A DNA stretch of 64,000 nt, taken from Corella eumyota (Eukaryota > Chordata > Ascidiacea > Phlebobranchia > Corellidae). Location of the stretch: assembly GCA_963082875.1 (NCBI GenBank), contig OY720097.1, positions 8,316,501-8,380,500 on the forward strand. The letters run 5' to 3'. Position numbers and translations under genes: made by a program. The notes below the pieces were generated by a model, which did no database searches, had not been told where the DNA came from, and saw nothing but the letters and a program-made list of their open reading frames with translations. Shown here piece by piece: positions 42,910 through 55,100 of this stretch. The stretch's first letter is position 1. Each line of letters opens with the position of its first letter.

Positions 42910-43683
42910 TTTGGATATAGCAGTATAGTTAGTTAGATTTGTATATTGTTTGACGTTAGGTTAAGTTTGGATTTATAAATTAGGATATATAATTTCAAAA
43001 GAAGTACCAGGGGTCAAGCTCGACATCGAAGTCCGTTAATGAACCAAGTGTCGATCTAAAGTTTGCCCGGAAAATTGCTTTGGCAAGTTTTACTCGAATT
43101 GAGAACCAGCTCCTCAAAGAAATAAATGCACAATAGGAGGTAAGGCTGGTCATTGGATGCGAAGCAGTTTTTGACACCGCCTACGATAAATGTTTAGCGG
43201 CGTGCAACGAATTTTTGGCTGTTCAAGCAGAAGATAAAAAGTCAAAGGCACTGGCTAAAAGTTATGAAGTTAAAAGCCGATATACGGCAATAAACGAAAG
43301 GTTTAAAAGTTTTCTTTCTGGATTTGTTACCTCTTTTCTACCAATACAAGGAGTCCTTTCAGTATCTGGGTCCCGCCAATTTATTTTCTCGCAAAGAAAT
43401 AGAGGTAGCGTTGAGGCGCTCAATGTTTAAGCCAAATAAATACAAAAGGAAGCTGAATTGAGTTTACGTCAGTTTAAAATACAAAAGCAACAAGAAGAAG
43501 AAGATGCAGACAAAGAAGTCCGCAAAACTGAAGTCAAGGCTTGTGAGGCGGTAGCTAAGGTTCGCGAAAAAGCGCACTGCAGCCTTTAAAAGCATAGGTG
43601 CGCAAATTGAGCTGGAAAAAAAAGTTTCCGGGGCTCAGTCCAAAGTTCCTGAAGTCAAAGCCGAATTAGAAGGCATAAAATGG
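42910..43683 (+). mobile_element. Fossil coding-like core of unit U4
   Basis: Fifth copy of the axis-A core, in the shortened and more diverged unit at the right edge. Broken fragment, flanked by the same inverted arms as the others. Confidence 0.4.
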
Positions 43684-44379
43684 TGTCATACAATTCATAA
43701 ATCGAAATGTAGGGTTTATCTAACCTTACCTCTCGTGACCAACACTAGGTTGATCGGAGAATAAAATACGCCCATTGATTACAGATAGATCCCAGTTAAT
43801 ATAAAAATAATGCCGATAATGGGCACAGAATTGCAACTGTCTAACTCGATTGACACAACAATTGAAAACTTTTACAATGTATTCAAAAATAGTACACAAG
43901 AAAAACAATTAATAAAACCAACACTGGCTTAAAACTTATAAATTGATAATACTTTTAACAAAAACTAACTAAAGACCATTTATGAATTGTTAAAACGGGG
44001 CGAATCGTATTCTAAATATATGACGTACTAAAAATATATAATTCCGAAATCATTCCAAGTTACGATACAAAGTAAAAGACAAAAAAGGCGTAACACAAAT
44101 CACGTGACTAAGAACGCTGGGAAAAAAGAAGCAAGCTTGAAATGACCAGGCGATACAAAAAGAAACGCACAAAAGCAGCTAATGGTGTCCAACTGAGTGT
44201 AAATTTGCATTTAAAATTAATGAAAAATATAAATTGTTTTTTTATATGAATGGACTTACCATTTGGACATATTTATAGTAACCATGTTAAATATGGCACT
44301 TACAATAAAAGATAGTTTAAAACTACCCCAATTTTATTTTAAAGTGCATGTTAAATAAGAAATAAAATATTATCAATTA

Positions 44380-46142
44380 CATATTTACCTATTAAAACAT
44401 AAGACCAAAGTGTCTCAAATGCAACATGTAAATAGTATTCAAAACATTATTATGTTATTTAAGTAGAACAAAGCATCGACAGTTCTTACAAATTTGGGAG
44501 AGGGGGGGGGGGGGGAATCGTTGTAATTGTCACCACATCTCGTGCAAAATTTATTGTTGTTTTGACCTTAAAAATGGTTAAGTACTTATTTTTTGTTAAA
44601 TAAACCTATACCTTTAAAATTGTTATTATACAAAATAATGTGACATTTTTTTAAAATATGTTAATACATTTTTTTTTTAATTATTAAGTTGTCAGAGTGT
44701 ACTGAATAGTGATGCAAGACTAAAACTGTTAAGCAGTCATAATTTATTTATTAGAAATACATATTTTACCTTTTTTTGTACGTTTTTGCTTTGATTTGAT
44801 ACAAGATATTATTTTTATTATTATGTTGTTTATTTTGTTTTGTTTATCAAGAGTTGCTTTTCTACCAAGCAGTGCTTCTTTATCCAAATTTTTCTATTTA
44901 AAAAAAATTGTTAAAAAATATATTGATTTAACTAAATATTTCAAATTTTTAATACAAACTATGGTGAAAGACAAAAAATTGAAATTAAGAAACAAAAATT
45001 AAAATTGTTTTCAATCTAAATTCCAGGTTGTCTTACTGTATTTTCCGTTAAAAATCCCGGCCCCTTTTCCTTATATTTAAAATTGTTTCAAATCCACTAA
45101 AAACCATGTGATGCTCTTGAATTTTCTTTTGGCTTTTTTTTAGTATAACAATTTTGCCTTGAAAATGTAAATCTAATTCTAAAAAAAGTAACAAAGTTTA
45201 AATAAATTATGTAATGGTAAAACTTGATCTGTTAGTAAAACAAAAAAACAGAAGAAAAGACATTAGCAAGAAGAAGCAAATAAAATATGAAGGCTAAAGA
45301 TTAAAAAAAATTCTTTATATGTGGCTGATATTGTTAATTTATAGTCATGCCTAGGTTAACAAACTGCATATTAGTTACAAAATTACAGACCTCACATGTT
45401 GCGAATAACCCAGACCATAGGGAAAATTTAAAATAATGTAGCAAGTGATAAAAAAGGGTTAACTCAGTCTTTAGTCCCCCAGCTTCCGCATTAACAAAAC
45501 ATCATAATGCTTATAAACACATTGAACTCTATATTACAAATTTTAACAGAAAATATCCAGTTAAGAGCACACCAAATAAGTTTTATTTGTTGCTACAGTG
45601 GTTGTAAGTATGGAAATACGATATGGATAAGATATTTATTACCTCGACGAGGGTGACTGATAACTGTTGTCCTTTTAAACAAACACAAACAGTTCCAATC
45701 TATTGGCGTCGTCTGCCAAGTTTATAAAATGCAACATGGGCGCAATTTTTATAACCTTGTCCTTACCCTAATCTTCCTTTATACATTCCGCCTTTTCCGC
45801 ATTCATTTTAGTACTACTCGTTTCAACTGGCGGACGAGGCTAATAGATTTCCGTAAAGTCAGTCCTTCGACATTAATGGTAAATAGACAAAAAAACGCTT
45901 ATCCAAAACCAATTTTTGTTATCAATTTTAAAGCGTTCATACAACTTTGACAACTTAACATTTACAAATTTTTAAAGTTTTAAATACGTACTTACTAAAT
46001 TATGCAATTTATTAAATCGTCATATCAATAAAATGGATTAATTTTAACATTGCTAACAGTTATTAAAAATAAATAAACATATTCCCAAATATATTTACAT
46101 AGCAAAGTAACATAAAAAAAATTTATTAGCTAGTTGTAATCA
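44380..46142 (+). repeat. Single 1.76-kb subrepeat in U4
   Basis: One copy only, more diverged than those in U1-U3. Confidence 0.8.
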
Positions 46143-46750
46143 TCTAACAAATAAAGCGTTTCTACAACAAATTATAAATCAAAATTTTTGCATGTTTGAT
46201 TTATTTTTAATGGAAAGCCTAACCCTTGTTTTCTAACCCTAATTAAACAGAAACCCTAACTCATTCGATTTTCGAAAAAAAATTTCAAGATTTATGATAT
46301 CACGATAATTAATCCAAGTTTTAAACGATTTTAAAGTAATATTATAACATTTCACTTAATTAAAGGCAACTAAGAACAAAAATGTAACAAAAATCACAGA
46401 AAAAAAAATTAGAACACGTAACTAGTAGATTCAGCCTTTGAACCTATACAACTTAAAAACTATCAATACCTTAAGGTTGGCATAGAAGTTAAGTTTACTT
46501 TTTAAGTTTATGGTAGTTAATTGGTTTATAATTTAACATTTCTAGATGTATAATTTTGTACAGGTTCACCAGCAAGTAACCTTTCCAATTGCAATTTTTT
46601 TGGTTTACATTGTATAGTTTTTAGTTTTGTAATTTATTTATCTTAAAATTAAAACTATTGTAATTTTCCCCTATAACTTTTAAAAATATATTTTAAACTT
46701 GCAAATAAATTATAGTCAGAAAAATATTTCGTTTAGTTTTTTTAAGTTTG

Positions 46751-47170
46751 TATTGTCTAAAACCTGAAAAATATATAAATTTAATATACTAAATATATAA
46801 ATTTAATATATTATATGTACTATACGGTCCTTCAAAAATTTTAAATCTGTAAAAGTAAAACAAAACAATAAATATTATTTGAGTTACATCTAATAAAGAT
46901 AATATAAAATTTACCAAGGAACGTAAAGGTTGTGAGTTCGTTTAAGGATTTAATAAAAATCAAAGATAGATAATTTGCTTTTAAATTTTGTTTATTTGTA
47001 TATTATAGCATAAAAACTTTAAAAACGGGTTTAAACTTTTTTTGTTAATTGTACCTAAATAATTGTTAGCCTATATATTTTTATTTATTTGATTATAATT
47101 TATACTTGATCTTGGAAGGTCGACTTCACGATCTAACATAGGGTAACATTAATTACCCCGACCAAGTCTC
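46751..47170. repeat. Diverged edge fragment of a sixth unit
   Basis: After 46750 the sequence still follows the start of a unit (compare 46751-47100 with 40570-40930), but with more substitutions and small insertions. Similarity runs into the SINE tail at 47.1 kb and is lost in the SINE body. This is the right border of the array. Confidence 0.75.
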
Positions 47171-47385
47171 GAGTTGCCTTAAGCAGTTTGAGATATAATA
47201 TATTGTAATTGCCCCATAATTATAAGCTAACTGCTAATTAGGTGTTGGCGTAGCAGAAGTTCAGTAAATAATGTTTGCACCTTACCTAAAAGGCGCTACA
47301 ATCTGAAGTCAATGAAAATTAAACCGTGGACCTCATACAGTAAATGTAACTGTTCTAACCACTACACCAGACTTCCGCTTATTAT
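47095..47385 (-). mobile_element. tRNA-derived SINE, full length, at the array border
   Basis: On the minus strand the head contains a pol III A-box-like TGGTGTAGTGGTTAG (complement of about 47355-47372) and a B-box-like GGTCCACGGTTTAAT (complement of about 47319-47333). A body with GTAGCGCCTTTTAGGTAAGG follows, and then the tail with TGTTAGATCGTGAAGTCGACC. The same body and tail recur at 60548, 58990 and 51008. It is a non-autonomous element that would depend on LINE machinery. No LINE is present in the window. Confidence 0.75.
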
Positions 47386-49158
47386 AACCAAAATAGCATT
47401 AAATTTTAAAATATTTTTATAAAGGATCCTACGAACCATATTTTATTTTTTTTTTAAATTTAGTTGATTTTATTCCCTCAAGTCAGAATTTTAACAGACG
47501 ATAACTTCTGTTTTTTAAAATTAAAAGTTCTAAATATTCAGTATGTTAGTTATTATTTTAATGTGTCACCAACCTCCTATTTACGACATTTTATTATAAT
47601 TACTAATAATATCATAATATATTATAATTACTAATAATACTAATTACTAATAATATCAAATCGCTGTCAAATATCGAATTTTTTGCTGTCCGTGTTAAGG
47701 TAAAAAATATTTGTAGAAAATATAAGTAAAATGTAAAAGGATAAGTAAAATATCTGTAAAATTTAATTTTTGTTTTTTAAATATATTTCAACACTTATTT
47801 ATTAAATTATTTGTCATAATATTATGATTCTACTCGAAAACGGGTTGAAAATAAATTTTTGGTTGTTTAGAATAATTATTAATTGCTTGTTTTTTATTAA
47901 AAATCAAGTCAATATTTATTTTTTTATTTTTATTGAATAAATATCATGATACAAATTATATATTTTATTAAATCTCTATAATATTCTGCAAATAACGTTC
48001 ATTTGATATTTATATGTTACTCGGTTTGTATTGTTCTGAGCTGTAAATTCCTGTGGGCGTCGTAAAAAATCTCTATCCCGTAGTTTGTGCTCCATTTGCG
48101 CTTACTTGATAAGTTTTCTCGTTTAAATCTATGTTATACTTATATTTTCTGAAATAGAAGTTTATTAAAAATGATTAAACGATATCGAACCATATTTTAT
48201 TTATCAAATAAATCTAGTTACTGTTTTTTTTTGCAAAATTTATTTTAAACAATAGTCGTTCTATATAAAATGAAGCAAAATTGAATTGGATAACAAAAAA
48301 GTAGTAGAAGTGCACTATATCTTAATATACATATTTTTTACTGAAAGCAAGCGAATTAAATAACCAAAAAAGTCGTTAATTTTACCAAACACCTATCATT
48401 TAAAACAAGTGTCTAGTTTAAACAAGGCCGGCCACATATTTATTCTGCTTTAACGAACGATACGTTCAAGAACAAATATTTAAAAGTTTTAAAACAGTAA
48501 ATAACAAGGAAAAGGTTGATGAAGAACTTAAAAAAAATAACTAGAAGCTCATCAAATATTTTTCCAAAAAAATAAATTTTTCCTAAGAAAGAATAATTTA
48601 TCTATACCAACAGCACAATACACATTGCACTGTCTTTTAAACAGTGAGTAGAATAGAAATTACAATAAGTGGAGAAAGACAATTATTCTTTTTATTACAG
48701 GTTAAATAAACAATAGATTATTTCTTCTTTCACTTGTGTAAATAGAATGTAGATAGCAATGGAGTTGTTTTGTAGGCATCGGAAAGTATTCCACAGTGAG
48801 ATGAATGAAAGTGATCAAACGACTTTTGTTGTTGATAAATTTGGTCAAACGATTTTTGCTTAGTCGCTGTCAATCATAATGACGTTGTCATTAGAAACGA
48901 CAATATCGTGTGATGTTGAAGTCACGTGGTCAGATGGTTTAAGTACGACCGACAACTTTTTTAATTGAAATTTTTTGGGAACCGGTTCTTAAAAAATAAA
49001 AATAAGGACTAAAAATTTGTACGTTTGTCCTTAAACTTTTTTATTTACAGAGACAGAGGTTTTCGACGGCGTAAAGTGTTTAAGAACTAATTTCCAACTA
49101 GGCAATGTAATATTATTTAAAACTATTAAAAAAAAGTTAGGGACCCGACTGGCCTATA
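47386..49158. other. Intergenic AT-rich DNA
   Basis: No coding sequence, RNA gene or recognised element found in this 1.8 kb. It contains a small A/T repeat at about 47593-47656 (ATTATAATTACTAATAAT twice plus a partial copy) and, near its right end, the likely 3' untranslated region of the ATRX gene. Confidence 0.6.
49040..49045 (-). terminator. Possible polyadenylation signal of ATRX
   Basis: AATAAA on the minus strand about 115 bases after the inferred stop codon. In DNA this AT-rich the hexamer is common by chance. Confidence 0.3.
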
Positions 49159-52100
49159 TTATTTGACTGCAATGTTAGTATTTGTACAAAGAAATATTTT
49201 TAAATTTAAAAATATATAAAGTAATACCTGGAAGGTTGTTTTTTTCTTTTTCAGTAGTTGGTTTTTCTTTTGCCATCTCAGCAAATGAGTTTCTGGCAAA
49301 TTCAGAGGCTTGGGCAAGATCAGCATTACTTTTCTATTGAAAAAAAAACAAAAATTATTAAATTTAATATCGAAAGCTTTATGTCCGCTAGTGTGGTATA
49401 GCAGTAATGGCTTCAAACCACGACCGAAAGGTTTCAGGTTTAAGACACACTTATGCAACATCATTCGCTCTTGAGTCCAAGATTTAAGCCTAAAAACCTG
49501 TTTAAATATAAAACCTATCACCTTAAAGTAATATGAAAAAAAATAAAAAATTATATATATTTAAAATAGATATATTGTATTTAGCACCTGTTCTTGTGTT
49601 TCACTTGATGTTTGTTCTTGTGTAGATGCAGACGTCGATGCCTGATCCTTAGACAAAGAACTTTCTCTGCAAGAGTCCAATAACGTTTGGTACTAAAAAG
49701 TCAAGTTTTTACATTATTTCAATTACTTATAATTTAAAATGCTATAGTAAAGACAATAGTAAATCCAGTATTTATACTGTAATTGCACTTGCACCTAATG
49801 TCAACTAAAGAATTGTGCCATTTACCATTAAGAAGTAAATACCTTTGATTGTAGCCAGTTAAATTCCATCTCGTGTTTTTTTATTTCCTTTTTTAAATTA
49901 TTTTGCATCTGTTTTTGTTTTATTTGAAGATTAAAAAACACCAAATCAAAAGCTTGATCAGTCAAGTTTTTATAAATTGACATCGACTTTAATCCTCCGA
50001 TTGTTCTCTCTTTGTCAAGAGGTTGAAGCAAGTTGTATTTTGCTCTGTGCTCAATTAATTTATGATTTGTCTAAAATGATTAAATCAAACTGTTGGTAAT
50101 AGCAGTTTATAAAAATTTTATGGATTTTTGAAAATTAAACTGGAAACTTTTAAACGTTTTTCTTTTAAATGTAATTGGAAACTTTTAAACGTTTTAAGAT
50201 GGTACTTTTTATACATAACATAGAAGATAAAAGTGAAAATTTTAATTCTTAAGAAAAGCAAGCTACTTTGATGAGATTAAACTAACGTCAATTTCTATAA
50301 AAAAAAAAAAGTTTTTGTTCTATTTTATTGACACTTATACCTTTATCATAAGAGTAAAAATTGATTTTGCAAGTTCTTGTTGTTCTGAAGGCAATTTGGA
50401 CAAAGTTGATAAAAACTCGGCACCAGCTGGACTTCGTAAAACTTTCTGCAACTCCATTTGTTGTTGTTCTTCTTTAATTCGTGGTAACAACACCGGCGGT
50501 ACTGGTACAGCACCGATAAATGGGTTGGCACCAATCATACCAGCACCAAAGGCACCTTGTGGTAGTACGTTGAATTGGCTATTATTTGCAACAGGAACAT
50601 AAACCATTTGCTGCTTTCTGATGCCCTGTTATCAAAACAATCAATTTCAAAGGAAAATTAGAAAAATAAATACACAATCTTTTAAAAATTCGATCATTAA
50701 ATATTTATTTAAAAGAGATTATAACAAAATTTAACCAAAGTTTATAAAAAAAATTTTAGACAATCTATTTTTCAATTTACCTTTTTCTCATTTTCATATT
50801 CGTCCCATGCAGCTTTTCGTTCTTCTTCAGTAAGCTCTTCTGCCTCCTGGTGGTCAAGTAGTGAGTCATGTTTGTGGTATGATGAAATATATTTCCCTAT
50901 TGAGGATGTTTCACCAAGTATATCAGCTAACAAATCATCCTTGAAATTTTTAAATATTGAAAAGCAATATATTATAATTTTTTTTAAATGCCTACTTTTA
51001 TTTTATGTATATATTTATTCCCAACATAAAAATTTCAACTTTCAGCCTAAACATAGAGGAACATTAGTCACCCAGAACCAGTCTCAAGCTGATATAGGAT
51101 GTTATAGAATACAATTGCCCTATAATTAAACTGCTAATTGATTTTAGGCTCAGGAGTTCAAACCATTTATAGCGCCCGGAATTAAAGATGCTGCAAAAAC
51201 GAAAGCAGAAGAGATAGAACCTAGCACAATTTTAAATAACAGAAAACCACTCGAAAAAGTTATTTCAAGAAAAAATATAACATTATTTACATCTGGAAGA
51301 ATATGTTTTGATTTTTCCTCATCTTCTGTTGGAATTTTTGAAGGAGTAAATTGATATAATTCTTGTAAATCACTTGCTGTAAAATGTCGATTTATTTGTT
51401 GCTCGTCCACCACTCGAAATGCTAGAGATTGTTTGGTCACCTGCCGATCGTATATTTTTTCCTCCATTGTACCCTATAGTAAATATTTCATATTTAAATA
51501 AATTTTGAACAGATTTAACAAATTTATAAAAAAACAAATTGTGAAAAATAACTTAAAATAATAAGTTTGATATAATGAAAATTAACAATACCATCAAAAA
51601 AATAAATTATGATCGCAAAAAAAAAATAAAAGTTAAAAAAAGTGTAAAGAAAAACCTGGGCAACAAGTCTATAAATGTAACAACATTTAGTCTGCCCAAA
51701 TCTATAAACTCGGAATATAGATTGGATATCATGAGAAGGATTCCAAGAGGCATCAAATATTACAACCCTGTTTGCTGCAACCAAATTAACTCCTAATGAT
51801 CCTGCTTTAGTGGAGATAAGAAAAAGACGACCCCTGAAATAAGAAACAAATGTTAGGTTAGCCATGAGTCAAAAAAATATAAAATTTTATACTATATTGT
51901 CAATTAATTTATAATTTTACATAGACTTGGAAGAACTAAGATAATATCGCGCCAATGGACCTTAACGGCCATTTCCTTTTCTTATTTATTTATACAACAG
52001 TTTATAAATAATAAAATTTGAAAAAAAATGTGTCAGCTGCATATCATACATAATATTAAAATGTATTAAAAAATTCCTTAGGCACAATATATTTTATTTT

Positions 52101-55100
52101 CTGATCAAAATTACTGAATTCAGTAAAAAAAGTAAAGTTATAACTCTAAAATTTTAACCAACATTAGGTCTAACTAATCATAATCTGCATTTTTTGACTG
52201 TGATAATTTTATTTACATTTGACTGTGATAATTTATCTACATACCAGAAATAGCAAATTTTGTAAATTTGAAAACCTCTAAGACTTACATATACAAATTA
52301 CAAGTATTGTCTGCTAAGGTCCATTAAAATCAAATCATTCATTTTATTAATACGAAAAAATTTGTTAAATTTAAAACACAAACTAAAAAAACCTTCGATC
52401 TTCTTCGTTGTTAAAATCATTGATGCTACGTTGTCTACTTTTACCACCAGATGAACCATCCATCCTATAATAATCTACATTTTTGTACCATTTCTCAAAA
52501 TTATGGTTTATTTTACCAGCGCTTTCCTCTGATTCGGCTTTAATTGTTGATAATTTCAACATTTCTTCAATCAAGTCCAAGGAGAGAAGACTCTGGCTGA
52601 ACACCAATCTAAAAATTAAATAAAATTTGTAGAAAATATTTTTGTTTTTATTTTATAGTTTAATAAAAAAAAAGTAAAGAATGGAAACGTAATTTAACTC
52701 TTGTTTTGTATTTTTTTTAGTTAAACACAAAGTTTGCTATTTTAAATTAAACACACATTTAAGTTAAACGAGAATGTGATATGAAAATCTAATACATTAT
52801 TTTATAAAACAATTTTATTAGAATAATTATAAATTAGTGGTACTCTTTTTAAGACCTAACATATTTACATTTATATCGACTACAAAATTAGTGTAAAACT
52901 ATAGTGTTAAGCAGATTTTAACAAACAAAAACCCAAGAGTTCATATTTTTATCACTAAAAAAGGGAAACTTAATCCAGGTATAAATAATTTAGCATAAAG
53001 GTAAAAATAATCACTACTTAACAAGGTAATACCATCCTAATAAGCTCAGGTTTACAACAACCAGATTGGTTATTCAAAAAAAGGATAAAAAACATTAGAT
53101 TATGTGTTATTCAAAATAGCATTATAGTTAGTCAATAAATTTAATAGCTTTGTTAACATAATAACAATTGATTTGTAATAGAGTGTTATTTTAGTTTATT
53201 GAAGGCTTAAGCAATACGAAAACATACCCTAAAAACAACTTTTAAAAATTTTTGTTAGTTCAAATTTTGTTAGCATCTTACAATAATTATTTTAAATAGA
53301 ATATTATGTTTGATGATTAGATAGAGAAAAATATGTAATCCACAAAAATTAATTAAACCTTTTCTTACTAATAAATATTTAATATATTCTGATGGCAATA
53401 AATTATAACTGGACGACATGTTAAATAATTAAATTATAACCTCAACCTACTATTTGATTGAAAATAGAAAAAAAATAAAATAGTCCTAAAATCTATAAAT
53501 AATAAATTTGCATCTTTTATGTAAGTTAGAATAAACAAAATTATAAATAGAAAATTAATAGTTAAAGTTTTAACATGAGGGCTGAAATGACAGAACTCAG
53601 TTTAGAAGATTTACAAAATGAAATAAACATTATGAAAGACAACCAAAATCAAGTGTTTGTATTACTATGTGGTAAGTAACTTCAGCCATACTCTTAAATA
53701 AAAAATAATTTAATTAAAAAAAATGTCGCATTTAAAAGATTAGAACTAAAATAACACCAAAAAAGATTCCTAGTAAAAATAGCTAATCAATTTTTTTTTG
53801 CAATTCTTATCTTTATATTTTCGCATCAAATGCTAAACAAAGTTTCAAAACATGTAATCAAATTTTTATATTTCTTGAATAGGTGTATTTGTATTCTTAA
53901 TGCAATCTGGATTCGCATTTTTAGAGGCAGGTTCAGTAAGAAGTAAAAACACAGTCAATATTTTGATTAAAAATATATTGGACATGTTCATCGGAGCGTT
54001 AGCTTTTTGGGCTTTTGGATATTCTTTTGCTTATGGCAGTCCTGGAAATTCATTTATTGGTCACAATTTATTCTTTTCAACATCGGTCAACATATATGAG
54101 GTAAAAAAGCAACCTCAAATATATCAATTAAAAAACTTTATGTTGAAATAAGTTAAATAATCTTTAGTTAAATTTTCTTAAACAATAGTCTAAAAAACTT
54201 TAATTATCTTAGTACTTCGTGTTTTATCTTTTTAAGCAATTCTGTAAACTAAGTATTTTTTTGATAACAATAATCAACATGAAAATTTAAACACATTTCT
54301 CTTCCAGTAATAAAACTATTTTTTTTTGTTTATTGTATAATTCAAGGAAACCAACAGTGAATATGTGTCATCCTCCAATTACTTTGCATCTTGGTTTTTT
54401 CAGTATGTTTTTGCAGCTACTTCTGCTACCATAGTATCAGGGGCAATGGCTGAAAGAGCGGACTTTTCATGTTATATTATTTACAGTTTTAGCATAACAG
54501 GTTAGACAAATTAAAACCTAACATTGTAACAAAATTATAAGCACCACTTGAATCAGATCTAAAAAGAATATAACCTAAAACTAATAAAATTAAACTGTTA
54601 TTATGCAAAAAATATTTTACAATACACTAGTTGATAACCCGCTCTTCGGTCAACTTTTAATTTTTGTTTTATGGTCAGAATTCTAAACTAATATTTGGCT
54701 GAAATTAGGTTACCCAGGCACCTTTATTAACAAAAAAATATTGCAAAAATATTTACAACCCAATATTTCAGGATTTATCTACCCAGTAGCAGCTCACTGG
54801 GTGTGGGCAGATATAGGATGGTTATATACAGGGGGAGGAACTGGTGTGTTTATGCAAGACTTTGCTGGTGGTTCAGTGGTGCACTTATGTGGTGGTATGG
54901 CTGCACTAGTTGGAACCATTATACTTGGTCCGCGGATTGGGAGGTTAATTTATTAATATCAATCATAAAGTAGTAGTTAAGTAATTTTACAGTATTTTAG
55001 CAATTTTTCAGGTTTTTAATGTGATTAAAAGCGGTTTGTGCTTCTGTATATTAGTAAAGTTGTAAATTTGTGAAAAAAATTACTGTAACAATATTTTTAA

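Larger units (their letters stand above)
40570..46750. repeat. Array unit U4, shortened (~6.2 kb)
   Basis: Recognisable unit with core 42910-43683 and a single 1.76-kb subrepeat (44380-46142). Two blocks of the standard unit, about 1.3 and 1.5 kb, are absent, giving new junctions near 41219 and 42117. The unit is more diverged than U1-U3. Confidence 0.85.
1..47170. repeat. Alternating-polarity tandem array, ~10.7-kb units
   Basis: The same landmark sequences recur at about 10.69-10.70 kb through the window, for example the segment beginning ATTCTCTAAAATCT at 1, 10256, 20949, 31645 and 40570. Within each unit the sequence is also repeated in reverse complement about two axes: a ~0.77-kb core (axis A) and a ~1.6-kb loop (axis B). 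For example 9720-10260 reads as the reverse complement of about 11850-12500, and 4150-4672 as that of 5447-6000. The array is open at the left edge and ends in or beside a SINE near 47.1-47.4 kb. No intact gene was found in it. It looks like a large satellite built from a composite inverted-repeat element; the family is not recognised. Confidence 0.9.

Noticed and set aside
1-47170. CRISPR array or prokaryotic phage-like repeat
   Set aside because: Units are ~10.7 kb with inverted arms, there is no short repeat with unique spacers, and the flanking genes are intron-bearing animal genes.
48770-48900. Short imperfect repeat (GATCAAACGA / GGTCAAACGA) as a regulatory array
   Set aside because: Only two partial copies and no gene start nearby; chance similarity is likely.
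50315-50602. Plus-strand frame of 95 codons
   Set aside because: Antisense of ATRX exon 21, whose minus-strand product fits the family and joins in phase with its neighbours.
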